Shown in pieces: positions 15,216 to 22,642 of a DNA stretch of 40,771 bases. Position 1 is the stretch's first letter. Each line of letters opens with the position of its first letter. Origin of the DNA: Gammaproteobacteria bacterium. GTDB taxonomy: Bacteria; Pseudomonadota; Gammaproteobacteria; Ga0077536. The DNA is taken from positions 1-40,771 of the forward strand of contig JACPPA010000011.1 of the NCBI GenBank assembly GCA_016191285.1, written 5' to 3'. Below the pieces are notes generated by a model that was not told the origin of the DNA, did no database searches, and saw nothing but the letters and a program-made list of their open reading frames with translations. Position numbers and translations under genes: made by a program.

Positions 15216-15235
15216 GCGGCTAAAGCCGCTCCCAC
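15216..15235 (-). repeat. Single REP unit
   Basis: GCGGCTAAAGCCGCTCCCAC at the end of this stretch is one arm of the REP family seen at 5550 and 20622. It lies where the 5' half of the BrnT-like toxin should be. Confidence 0.75.
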
Positions 15236-15280
15236 CAAAACCAAGCGCCGATTTATGAAACTTCTTGGCGGGACGTCGCG

Positions 15281-15640
15281 CTAAGTGCTTACCTCAACCC
15301 CGCGCCAGAACGCGACATAGCCCTCGATATTCTTCGCTGCATCCTTGGTCGCCGGATAAAACCAGCACGCGTCGCGATTGACCTTGCCGTCGACCACCAC
15401 ATCGTAATAACTCGCGGTCCCTTTCCAGCCGCACTCGCGGTCCCTTTCCAGCCGCACACCGTGTGCGTGTCGCTGGCTTGCACATAGGTGCGATTTAAAG
15501 TCTCGGGTGGAAAATAAATATTGCCTTCGACCGTTTCAAATACCGCTGACTCGGCGAGCCTAGTGTGCGGTGCCGGCTCACGCTCGCCACAATAGACACC
15601 TTAACTGCCGAGAGACGGTCATCGACCCCATCCGGACTCT
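15281..15640 (-). pseudogene. DUF427 family protein, frameshifted by a 23-bp tandem duplication
   Basis: The frame RLAESAVFETVEGNIYFPPE, then YVQASDTHTVCGWKGTAS is a DUF427 domain (LAES---, -YFPP, SDTHTVC-WKGTASY). A 23-bp unit is present twice in tandem (15410-15432 and 15433-15455), which duplicates the codons for GWKGTAS and shifts the frame. The rest of the domain (YYDVVVDGKVNRDACWFYPA, then IEGYVAFWRGVEV) is only readable in the next frame and stops at 15281. Further upstream an ES-W and CGER stretch with stops suggests more decay. Function of DUF427 is unknown. Confidence 0.75.
15287..15434 (-). repeat. 148-bp segmental duplication, copy 1 (copy 2 at 16516-16663)
   Basis: This 3' piece of the DUF427 gene recurs at 16516-16663 in the same orientation with one substitution noted (TTACCTC versus TTACTTC). 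Copy 1 belongs to its original gene; copy 2 is attached to the nitroreductase gene. Spacing between copies is 1229 bp. Confidence 0.9.
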
Positions 15641-15781
15641 GGTCGCGGGAATTCGAGTTCCCAGATAGCGGGTGTTTAATCAGCACATCGCTCCACTGAG
15701 CGGCGGCTTTCTCGTCTCCCACAGTTCGAACACAAGCTGCTACTTCCGGTCTTGGCCGACAGTGATCGTTTACGCGACGGA

Positions 15782-16069
15782 CTAAACCCGTTCCAATCGC
15801 CTCACCTTAATCGTACCGGAGCGGCGCTGCACCTGGGCCAGGTCATAGGCAACCTGCATTCGCAACCACACTTCAGCGCTGCCGCCGAACGCTTTCGACA
15901 ACCGCACGGCCATTTCTGCGGAGATATTGGCGTCACCGTTGACGAGGTTATTCAACGCCTGCCGGCTGACGCCAAGCGCCTTTGCGCCCGCCGTCACCGT
16001 CAACCCTAACGGCTCGAGGCAATCGTGGCGTACAGAGTGACCAGGATGCGGCGGATTCTTCATGGTCAT
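15782..16069 (-). CDS. higA: HigA-family antitoxin (XRE helix-turn-helix)
   Basis: A 95-aa antitoxin. It opens with NPPHPGHSVRHDCLEPLGLT, the signature of HigA/VapI proteins, followed by the HTH AGAKALGVSRQALNNLVNGD and the conserved ISAEMAVRLSKAFGGSAEVW block. AGGAGG lies 8 nt before the ATG at 16069. It follows higB by 12 bp on the same strand. HigA neutralises HigB and represses the promoter, here probably through the palindrome upstream of higB. Confidence 0.92.
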   Translation of the reverse strand: MTMKNPPHPGHSVRHDCLEPLGLTVTAGAKALGVSRQALNNLVNGDANISAEMAVRLSKAFGGSAEVWLRMQVAYDLAQVQRRSGTIKVRRLERV

Positions 16070-16081
16070 GGTGACAGCCTC

Positions 16082-16363
16082 CTAGTGATAATCCAGATAA
16101 TCAACATCAAAAACGTCGCCAGCGCCATCGCAGCGAAAAATTACGCGCCAATTCGCGGCTATGGTCACGCTCCAAAAGCCTTTCAGATCGCCGCGCAACG
16201 GGTGCAATCGATAACCGGGTAAGTCCATGTCCTGCGGCTGCATGATTTGATTAAGTCGCGCCAGCACCCGCGTAATCTTGTCGACCTGTGCGACGGGTAA
16301 ACGCCGTCGGTCGTCATCTTCAAACAGGCGTCGCAAGCCACGGTGCCGAAAACTTTGAATCAC
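16082..16363 (-). CDS. higB: HigB-family mRNA interferase toxin
   Basis: A 93-aa RelE/HigB-like toxin that cleaves mRNA on the ribosome. VIQSFRHRGLRRLFEDDDRR is the standard N-terminus; the core LPGYRLHPLRGDLKGFWSVT and end NWRVIFRC then DVDYLDYH are intact, with the basic and histidine residues expected. I place the start at GTG 16363, where family homology begins, instead of ATG 16399, because the latter overlaps the -35 box. With that start the transcript is nearly leaderless. higA follows immediately. Confidence 0.9.
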   Translation of the reverse strand: MIQSFRHRGLRRLFEDDDRRRLPVAQVDKITRVLARLNQIMQPQDMDLPGYRLHPLRGDLKGFWSVTIAANWRVIFRCDGAGDVFDVDYLDYH

Positions 16364-16370
16364 AATAATG

Positions 16371-16433
16371 AATTTAGAGTGACAAGCATTCGTTGTCAAA
16401 ATTAAAATCTTGGAACTGGTCTCCGAGACCAGT
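16371..16433 (-). promoter_or_regulatory. higBA promoter with upstream palindrome
   Basis: On the minus strand, -35 TTGACA (16399-16394), 17-nt spacer, -10 TAAATT (16376-16371); the GTG start follows only 7 nt later. Upstream lies ACTGGTCTC-C-GAGACCAGT (16415-16433), a 9-bp perfect palindrome with one central base, a plausible HigA operator. Confidence 0.7.
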
Positions 16434-16515
16434 AAGTCCTTGGTTTTTATGGACCGCTGCGCTCAGACAATGTCTGCTAAACGAACTCGTAGTATTTGCA
16501 AATGACCGACTAGGC

Positions 16516-16663
16516 GCTTACTTCAACCCCGCGCCAGAACGCGACATAGCCCTCGATATTCTTCGCTGCATCCTTGGTCGCCGGATAAAACCAGCACGCG
16601 TCGCGATTGACCTTGCCGTCGACCACCACATCGTAATAACTCGCGGTCCCTTTCCAGCCGCAC
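16516..16663 (-). repeat. 148-bp segmental duplication, copy 2
   Basis: Near-identical to 15287-15434. It encodes the C-terminal end of a DUF427 protein, but here it follows the truncated nitroreductase gene in a different reading frame. The DUF427 stop (CTA on plus) at 16510-16512 is also preserved. Confidence 0.9.
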
Positions 16664-17177
16664 CCGCGTAACCATACCAAAATAGTCCCACCGTGAACTC
16701 ACTCGGCGACGCACCGATCAGGGTCATGAAACGCGGGTCGCGCGTGACCTTTCCGGTTCCCCATTTCATACCGATGCCGCGCGCCCATAGCGTCAACATC
16801 AAATTCTGGATGGCGCAGCAACAAGCCGCGTAATCTTCGCGCTCCCGATTCGCGTCCTCGCTGGTTGCACAGGTCACGGCCAACCAGCCGGGCATCGCGC
16901 GCCAGCGTTGCAATTTGCTGGCCGCTGCCTGGTCTCCACTTTTCTGACGTACCAGTTCGGCGTTCAATTCGGCGATCCGCGCCCCACAGTCGGGGCTGAT
17001 TAGGTAAAACCGCCAGGGTTCGGTATGGTGATGATTGGGTGCCCATCGTGCCTGCTCGATCGCTTCGCGCACAGTTTCGGGCGCTGGCACTTCCGGCGTA
17101 AATTCATGGATGGTGCGTCGACTCCGGATTACGCTGTCGACGGCTGCGATCTCGGCTCGAGTAAGTTTCAGGATCAT
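16518..17177 (-). CDS. Nitroreductase family protein with replaced C-terminus
   Basis: FMN-dependent nitroreductase fold, closest in feel to the YdjA type. VIRSRRTIHEFTPEVPAPET, EQARWAPNHHHTEPWRFYLI, YAACCCAIQNLMLTLWARGI and MKWGTGKVTRD are canonical. The ORF runs from ATG 17177 to 16518, but true homology stops at VGLFWYGYAG near 16664. The last 48 or so codons read a duplicated DUF427 piece out of frame and give junk (RPRMQRRISRAMSRSGAG). Only about 20-25 native residues are lost, so the enzyme might still fold; activity is doubtful. Upstream starts to 17255 are not conserved. It diverges from slt. Confidence 0.8.
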   Translation of the reverse strand: MILKLTRAEIAAVDSVIRSRRTIHEFTPEVPAPETVREAIEQARWAPNHHHTEPWRFYLISPDCGARIAELNAELVRQKSGDQAAASKLQRWRAMPGWLAVTCATSEDANREREDYAACCCAIQNLMLTLWARGIGMKWGTGKVTRDPRFMTLIGASPSEFTVGLFWYGYAGAAGKGPRVITMWWSTARSIATRAGFIRRPRMQRRISRAMSRSGAGLK

Positions 17178-17272
17178 CAGATCTGCTCGGTTTATTGCTA
17201 CCTGGACGAACCATTGGCATTGCGCACCGGCGGCACGCCAGAGAGAATTATGCACGGTCTTCCGAGTTCATC

Positions 17273-19204
17273 ATGAAGTATTTTTTACTGATCGCGCTGC
17301 TGCTGTCTGACGCACTTAAGGCTGACGAGCTGGCCCAATTGCGCGCGCGTTTCGAACCCGTCTATAACGCAGCCGTGGCTGGGGCGGTGGTGTCGGCGAC
17401 TGCGCGCAAGTCCTTCGGCAATTATCCGCTTGCCCCCTACCTCGCGTATTACGCGCTGCGCGGGCGCCTGAGTAGTTTGCCGGTCAGCGAAGTTCGCACC
17501 TTTCTGGAAGCAAACGCGGACAGTCTGCTTGAGAAACGCCTGCGTACGGAGTGGTTGCGCGAACTGGCGCGCCAGGGTCGATTCGATCTATTCGCCGCCG
17601 ACTACACCGCGCAAGACGATGTCGAACTGCAATGCCATGCCCTAGCCGGTCAGATACGAGCCGGCGATACCGCGGCGACGGTCACCCAAGGCTTCAAGTT
17701 GTGGTTGACCGGAAAATCGCTACCCGATGCGTGTAATCCTGTATTTATCGCGTTGCGCGCGACCGGCGAGTTAACCGACGCGCTGGTGTGGCAACGGATC
17801 CTGTTGACCGCGCGCGGCGGTAATCCAGATCTCGCCTTAGGCATCGCTCGGCGCTATGCGTCAGCGAAGGATCAAGCGTTTGCCCAGCTCCTCGCCAATG
17901 TCCACGCGCGACCCGCCACCGTGCTAACGACCACGGCCTTACGTTACGATTCACCGCGCGTTCGCACTATCGTCGCGCATGGTATCGCGCGGTTGGCGCG
18001 CAGGAGCGTGAAGCAGGGTGTCGCCGCGTGGGCCGCGGCGCGGCAGCATTACAAATTCTCCACGGACGAAGTCGGCAAAGTTCAATACGACCTGGCGCTC
18101 GCCAGTGTCGCGACGGACGATCCGAGCGTCCTTACGCGACTCGATGCAGTTCCAGCAGCCGTGCACGACGATCTAATCGAGCGCTATCGCTTACGGGAAG
18201 GATTGAAAGCCGGCGCCTGGTCCAAGCTCGCGCAGTGGACGGCTGATGCGCCGCGCGGCGCCACCACGAACACGCTCCGCTGGCGCTATTGGCAGGCGCG
18301 CGCCTTGGAAAAGCTGGGCAAATCGGCAGAGGCGACCGCGGCCTTTCGCGCACTGGCGACGGAACGCGATTACTACGGCTTCCTCGCCAGCGATAAGCTG
18401 AGCCAACCTTATGCCATGACCCACCGACCGCTTAGCCCAGAGGCAAGCGAACTGGCACACATCGCGGCGTTACCCGGCATTAAGCGGGCCTATGAATTCT
18501 ATCGTCTAGGATTGCGCGGCCCGGCCATCGCCGAGTGGCAGTACTCGCTCGCCAACCTGGAAAAGCCGGCGCTCGAAACCGCGGCTAAACTCGCTTACGA
18601 CTGGGGTTGGGTCGATCGCACCATAGCACTGCTCGGGCAGATCCAATCCTATGACGATCTGCATCTGCGCTTTCCAATGCTGCACAAGGCGCTGGTGCTG
18701 CGCTTCGCCAAGCAACGCGAGCTGGCGCCCGCCCTTATCTATAGCATCATTCGCGGCGAAAGCGCGTTCGTCGTCGACGCACGTTCGCCGGCCGGCGCGT
18801 TGGGGTTGATGCAGTTAATGCCGGCGACGGGTAGCGTGACCGCGGAGCGCCTCGGAACCCCACTGCGCTCCGCCAGTGAACTGACCACCGTCGAACGCAA
18901 CATTGCGATCGGCACCGAGTATTTGCGCGAGGTATTACATCAGTTCAACGGCAATTTCACGCTCGCCGCCGCTGCCTACAATGCCGGCCCCAGTCGGGTG
19001 CGTCAGTGGTTACCTAAATCGGGTTGTGTCACCGCCGATGTGTGGATCGACACGATCCCGTTTGCCGAGACCGAAGCCTACGTCCGTCGCGCACTGTTCT
19101 ACGCCGCCATCTATGCCTGGCGACTCGGCCACGCGCCGCCACTATCGACGCAGCTGGCCGCGATTTCCCAATTCGGCGCGAGCGCGCAATGCCAGCACAC
19201 CTGA
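17273..19204 (+). CDS. slt: Soluble lytic murein transglycosylase (Slt70-like)
   Basis: A 643-aa periplasmic enzyme that cleaves peptidoglycan glycan chains to 1,6-anhydro products. A signal peptide (MKYFLLIALLLSDALKADEL) precedes a long alpha-helical ring domain (about 20-460) and a C-terminal lysozyme-like domain. Catalytic E496 is in IIRGESAFVVDA; the following SPAGALGLMQLMPATG and NIAIGTEYLREVL plus AAAAYNAGPSRV are the classic SLT motifs. Length and layout match Slt70. The start at 17273 is set by the signal peptide; the ribosome binding site is weak. It is followed after 66 bp by cca on the same strand. Confidence 0.93.
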   Translation: MKYFLLIALLLSDALKADELAQLRARFEPVYNAAVAGAVVSATARKSFGNYPLAPYLAYYALRGRLSSLPVSEVRTFLEANADSLLEKRLRTEWLRELARQGRFDLFAADYTAQDDVELQCHALAGQIRAGDTAATVTQGFKLWLTGKSLPDACNPVFIALRATGELTDALVWQRILLTARGGNPDLALGIARRYASAKDQAFAQLLANVHARPATVLTTTALRYDSPRVRTIVAHGIARLARRSVKQGVAAWAAARQHYKFSTDEVGKVQYDLALASVATDDPSVLTRLDAVPAAVHDDLIERYRLREGLKAGAWSKLAQWTADAPRGATTNTLRWRYWQARALEKLGKSAEATAAFRALATERDYYGFLASDKLSQPYAMTHRPLSPEASELAHIAALPGIKRAYEFYRLGLRGPAIAEWQYSLANLEKPALETAAKLAYDWGWVDRTIALLGQIQSYDDLHLRFPMLHKALVLRFAKQRELAPALIYSIIRGESAFVVDARSPAGALGLMQLMPATGSVTAERLGTPLRSASELTTVERNIAIGTEYLREVLHQFNGNFTLAAAAYNAGPSRVRQWLPKSGCVTADVWIDTIPFAETEAYVRRALFYAAIYAWRLGHAPPLSTQLAAISQFGASAQCQHT

Positions 19205-19270
19205 AACTAGCCATTGAAATAATGCGTGGCCGCCACGCCGCGGGCCAGCGCCACGCGCGGCACTAGCGGC

Positions 19271-20482
19271 GTGAAGATTTATCAAGTTGGCGGGGCAGTT
19301 CGCGATGGCCTGCTGGGGCTGCCAATTGTCGATCGCGATTGGGTCGTGGTCGGCGCCACACCAGCCGAATTGCTGGCGTTGGGTTATCGCCAGGTGGGGC
19401 GTGATTTCCCTGTTTTTCTCCATCCAACCACTCACGAGGAATATGCGCTCGCGCGCACCGAGCGCAAACGCGGCAGCGGCCATCACGGTTTTGAATTCGA
19501 CACCGCCGCGGTCGTTACGCTCGAAGAAGACCTGGCGCGGCGCGATGTCACGATCAACGCCATCGCCGCCGATGCGCACGGCATGCTCATCGATCCGTTT
19601 GACGGGCAAGCTGATCTGGCGCGACGGGTATTACGGCATGTGACGGCGGCATTTGTCGAAGATCCCCTCCGCGTTTTGCGCGTCGCGCGTTTCGCCGCAC
19701 GCTTTAATTTTTCGGTCGCCGCGGAAACCGTCGCCCTGATGGCCAGCATGGCGACGAACGGCGAACTCGCGACATTAACTCCCGAGCGGGTATGGAATGA
19801 GTTGGAGAAGGCCTTGAGTGCGCCCTATCCACAGCGCTTCATCGAAGTGTTGCGCGAGTGTGGCGCGTTGCGCGTTTTATTTCCCGATATCGATCGTTTA
19901 TTCGGCACGCCAGAAGGTCTCACGCATCACCCCGAAGGCGACACGGGAGCGCATCTACTACTCGCTCTGCACGAAGCCGCACGCCGTGCGGCGTCGCCGG
20001 CGGTGCGCTTCGCGGTATTACTCCACGATCTGGGCAAGGGGCAAACACCCCTCGACGTATTGCCCCGTCACCCGGGACACGAAGCGCGCAGCGCGGTGCT
20101 GGCAGACGCGTTTTGTCAGCGCTGGCGAGCGCCGAATGCGGTGCGTGAACTCGCGATCCTGGTTGCGCGCTATCACGTCAAGATTCATCGCGCGTTGGAG
20201 TTACGCGCATCGACCCTGGTCAGACTCATGGATGATCTCGATGCGTTTCGTCGGCCAGCTCGCGTAAGCGAAATATTGTTGGCGTGTGAGATCGATGCCG
20301 CAGGCCGTGCATTCCCGACGCCGCGGCCCTATCCTGCTGCGGCACATGTCGCGGCGGCATTAGACGCTGCGCAGAATATAGACATCGCATCCATCGTCAC
20401 CGGTCACGCCAACGGCGAAGCGATCAAGGCGGCGATTCACGCGGCGCGAGTCGCGGCGGTGCGCAAGTTAACGCAAGCTTGA
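19271..20482 (+). CDS. cca: CCA tRNA nucleotidyltransferase, multifunctional HD-domain type
   Basis: A 403-aa enzyme adding and repairing the 3'-CCA of tRNAs. KIYQVGGAVRDGLLG is the nucleotidyltransferase entry motif, with metal-binding D21 and D23 in VDRDWVVVG, then RRDVTINAIA and EDPLRVLRVARFAARF of the neck region. The C-terminal HD phosphohydrolase domain shows LLHDLGKG (H252 D253). This layout is that of E. coli Cca. The GTG at 19271 is chosen because E. coli-type proteins begin MKIYLVGG; a GTG at 19226 would add 15 non-conserved residues. REP elements follow the gene. Confidence 0.95.
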   Translation: MKIYQVGGAVRDGLLGLPIVDRDWVVVGATPAELLALGYRQVGRDFPVFLHPTTHEEYALARTERKRGSGHHGFEFDTAAVVTLEEDLARRDVTINAIAADAHGMLIDPFDGQADLARRVLRHVTAAFVEDPLRVLRVARFAARFNFSVAAETVALMASMATNGELATLTPERVWNELEKALSAPYPQRFIEVLRECGALRVLFPDIDRLFGTPEGLTHHPEGDTGAHLLLALHEAARRAASPAVRFAVLLHDLGKGQTPLDVLPRHPGHEARSAVLADAFCQRWRAPNAVRELAILVARYHVKIHRALELRASTLVRLMDDLDAFRRPARVSEILLACEIDAAGRAFPTPRPYPAAAHVAAALDAAQNIDIASIVTGHANGEAIKAAIHAARVAAVRKLTQA

Positions 20483-20491
20483 TAATAAATT

Positions 20492-20686
20492 GTGGTAGCC
20501 GCTTTAAACTTCGAATCTTTATTGAGGCCCGTTCGCGGATAAATCCGCTCCCACGAATATCCGCTCAATTATTGCGGGCAACTGCCGGCGGACGAAGTCT
20601 TCGGGTTGATCGAAATATTCTGTGGGAGCCGCTTTAGCGGCGAATTTCTCTTGAAATGTCCTGTTCGCCGCTAAAGCGGCTCCCAC
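20492..20686. repeat. REP cluster (four units in two inverted pairs)
   Basis: Pair 1: a degenerate arm from 20492 (GTGGTAGCCGCTTTAAACTT) and an inverted arm ending at 20554. Pair 2: GTGGGAGCCGCTTTAGCGGC from 20622 and its inverse GCCGCTAAAGCGGCTCCCAC ending at 20686. They fill the convergent gap between cca and the cyclase-FHA gene and may act in mRNA 3'-end protection or termination. Confidence 0.85.
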
Positions 20687-20709
20687 GAACTTCCATATGA
20701 CAAAAAACG

Positions 20710-21633
20710 CTAGCGACAGACGTAACGAATAGCGGCGAATGGTGTCGGCTGCTCGGGATTGCCGAGCACAATCATCCCGCTGCCGCTCAGCGGATAAGTT
20801 TCGCGTCGAACAATTTGCGAACTGCCCTGATCCTCGATCACGCAGGTGCCATTGGTGCTTTTGTCGGTAATCGTGCAGCGGCCGCGACTGAACTGCGCGG
20901 TGAAATGCTGGCGCGAGATCAAGTCTTGTTGCACCACTAGATCGTTTTGCGATCCGCGACCGACCGAGATCACCGGGCGCTCGGCGCTCAGCGACAGGGT
21001 ATCGCCTTCCAATGAAAAAATAACTGTCGTGTAACGCTGCGGAGCAGTGGTCGCGGACTCGGCGACGGCCGCCGTGATCGCTTCCACGTCCCAGATGATT
21101 TCGTAGAGGGCCACGTGTTCGAAGGACACGAAATTCCAGGTTTCATCGTCCACATAGCGTGACACCGCGCGAAAGATCCGCGGCAATGAGTCGATCACCG
21201 ACAAGGTGGCCAGCGTTTGATCCGGTTTGGCGTTACTCGCGGCCCAATGCGCGATTTTCGCGGTTTCGCTCATCAAGTCGTCTTTGTGACCTTGCACACA
21301 ACCAAAATGCAGGCCAATCCTGAGGCGCATGCGGCGGCCGGTGTTCGGGACCTGGAACTCGTCGCCGATTCGCGCGTGCATGTCGCAGGCGGCGGCAGCG
21401 GCATCCGCGGGTTGAGAGAAAAAGCACATTAGCTCGTCGCCGAGTTCGGCGGCGATGCGGCCATTTTTTGCGGCGACTAACTCGGTCAAGCGCGCGAGTA
21501 CCGTCGCGATCAGGCGCTGGGCCGTGACGTCGCCAAGTTTCTCGTAGAGTGCGGTGCTGCCGACGACATCGACGAACATAATCACCTGATGCGTCGCGAT
21601 CGCCGTGGCGGCTGCGGATTCGTGTCTCGCCAT
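20710..21633 (-). CDS. Class III cyclase-like domain fused to FHA domain
   Basis: A 307-aa cytoplasmic signalling protein. Residues about 14-185 are a class III nucleotidyl cyclase homology domain: metal-binding D22 in MFVDVVGSTALYEKLGD and D66 in GRIAAELGDELMCFF. Residues about 205-297 are an FHA phosphothreonine-binding domain with VGRGSQNDLVVQ, ISRQH (S240, R241, H243) and STNGT. In active cyclases a N---R motif stabilises the transition state; the aligned stretch here is AKIAHWAASN, with K and W at those places, so catalysis may be lost and the domain may be a sensor. Start at ATG 21633. It is monocistronic. Confidence 0.85.
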   Translation of the reverse strand: MARHESAAATAIATHQVIMFVDVVGSTALYEKLGDVTAQRLIATVLARLTELVAAKNGRIAAELGDELMCFFSQPADAAAAACDMHARIGDEFQVPNTGRRMRLRIGLHFGCVQGHKDDLMSETAKIAHWAASNAKPDQTLATLSVIDSLPRIFRAVSRYVDDETWNFVSFEHVALYEIIWDVEAITAAVAESATTAPQRYTTVIFSLEGDTLSLSAERPVISVGRGSQNDLVVQQDLISRQHFTAQFSRGRCTITDKSTNGTCVIEDQGSSQIVRRETYPLSGSGMIVLGNPEQPTPFAAIRYVCR

Positions 21634-21723
21634 CGAAGATTCCTACACTGTGCTCAAGGCGCGTTCACTGTTGACGATGGATATCGGCTGGTCCTGTGTG
21701 GTGCTTGATGGATCGGCTAGATC

Positions 21724-22359
21724 TTAATGACCGTCGGCACCCCATAGCTCGCGTAATCGCTGATCGCGTCCGCAGTTAAAGCGATAGAACTTATACCGCA
21801 CGGGATTCTTTTTGTAGTAATCCTGATGATAATTTTCGGCGGGATAGAATTTCGTCGCCGGTACGATTTCAGTCGCGATCCCGCCCTTCAACTGGGGTTG
21901 CTGAAGCAGTGCGGCCTTGGAGATTTCCGCCGCCTGCCGCTGGGCCGCGTCGTGGTAGAAGATCGCCGTTCGATATTGATGCCCGCTATCGCAAAATTGC
22001 CGGTCGGAGGTCGTCGGATCGATATTTCGCCAATACACGTCCAAGAGTTTTTCGTAGCTGACTTGCGTCGGGTCGTAGCGTACTTGCACGGCTTCGGCGT
22101 GCCCCGTGTCGCCGTTCGAGACTTCTTGGTAGGTCGGATTCTCTTTGGTTCCACCGGTGTAGCCCACGGTGGTCGACAACACGCCCACCACCGCGTCGAA
22201 CGGCGGCTCCATGCACCAGAAACAGCCACCGGCGAAGGTCGCGACCGCCTGCCCTGCGGTCGGCGCCGGCAACGCAGCGGGTTCGATTGCCGACTCACTG
22301 GCGGCCTCAGCGACGGCGCAGAACATCAACCCGGCGGCGAGAAGACTCAGATGACGCAT
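21724..22359 (-). CDS. msrA: Peptide methionine sulfoxide reductase A, exported
   Basis: A 211-aa MsrA with a signal peptide (MRHLSLLAAGLMFCAVAEAA), so it should repair oxidised methionine in periplasmic proteins. Active site G45-C46-F47-W48-C49 lies in FAGGCFWCMEPPF; YTGGTKENPTYQEVSNGDTG, GHAEAVQVRYDP and KFYPAENYHQDYY are the conserved substrate-binding blocks. A cysteine in FNCGRDQRL may be the resolving one. The start at 22359 fits the signal peptide and follows AGGGG. An open frame continues to 22584 but is not conserved. It diverges from the MshQ-like remnant. Confidence 0.93.
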   Translation of the reverse strand: MRHLSLLAAGLMFCAVAEAASESAIEPAALPAPTAGQAVATFAGGCFWCMEPPFDAVVGVLSTTVGYTGGTKENPTYQEVSNGDTGHAEAVQVRYDPTQVSYEKLLDVYWRNIDPTTSDRQFCDSGHQYRTAIFYHDAAQRQAAEISKAALLQQPQLKGGIATEIVPATKFYPAENYHQDYYKKNPVRYKFYRFNCGRDQRLRELWGADGH

Positions 22360-22642
22360 GACTACCCCTGCATTAAGGATGGACGAATCGAATCGAACTC
22401 GATCGCAAATCAGTGCAACCCGCACGCCTAGCCGCTGCCATTCGGACCCGTCGCACACCAACAAGTTGCATGGGGAAACACGCTGTCCGCAACCTTTCGC
22501 GGACCTCATCGCCGTCAGTCCCTCAAGACGCCCAATGGGTTCGCCGCTAACGAAACACCATGTCTGCCCCGCTCCGGGGACCAAGCCGCGCTGGCCGGAT
22601 AACTGTGAGCTCGATGAAGTACGCGCCAGAAGTGTTCCCGCG

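Noticed and set aside
16518-16663. A genuine new C-terminal domain on the nitroreductase
   Set aside because: The tail is the DUF427 duplication read out of frame; the same bases encode sensible DUF427 residues in another frame.
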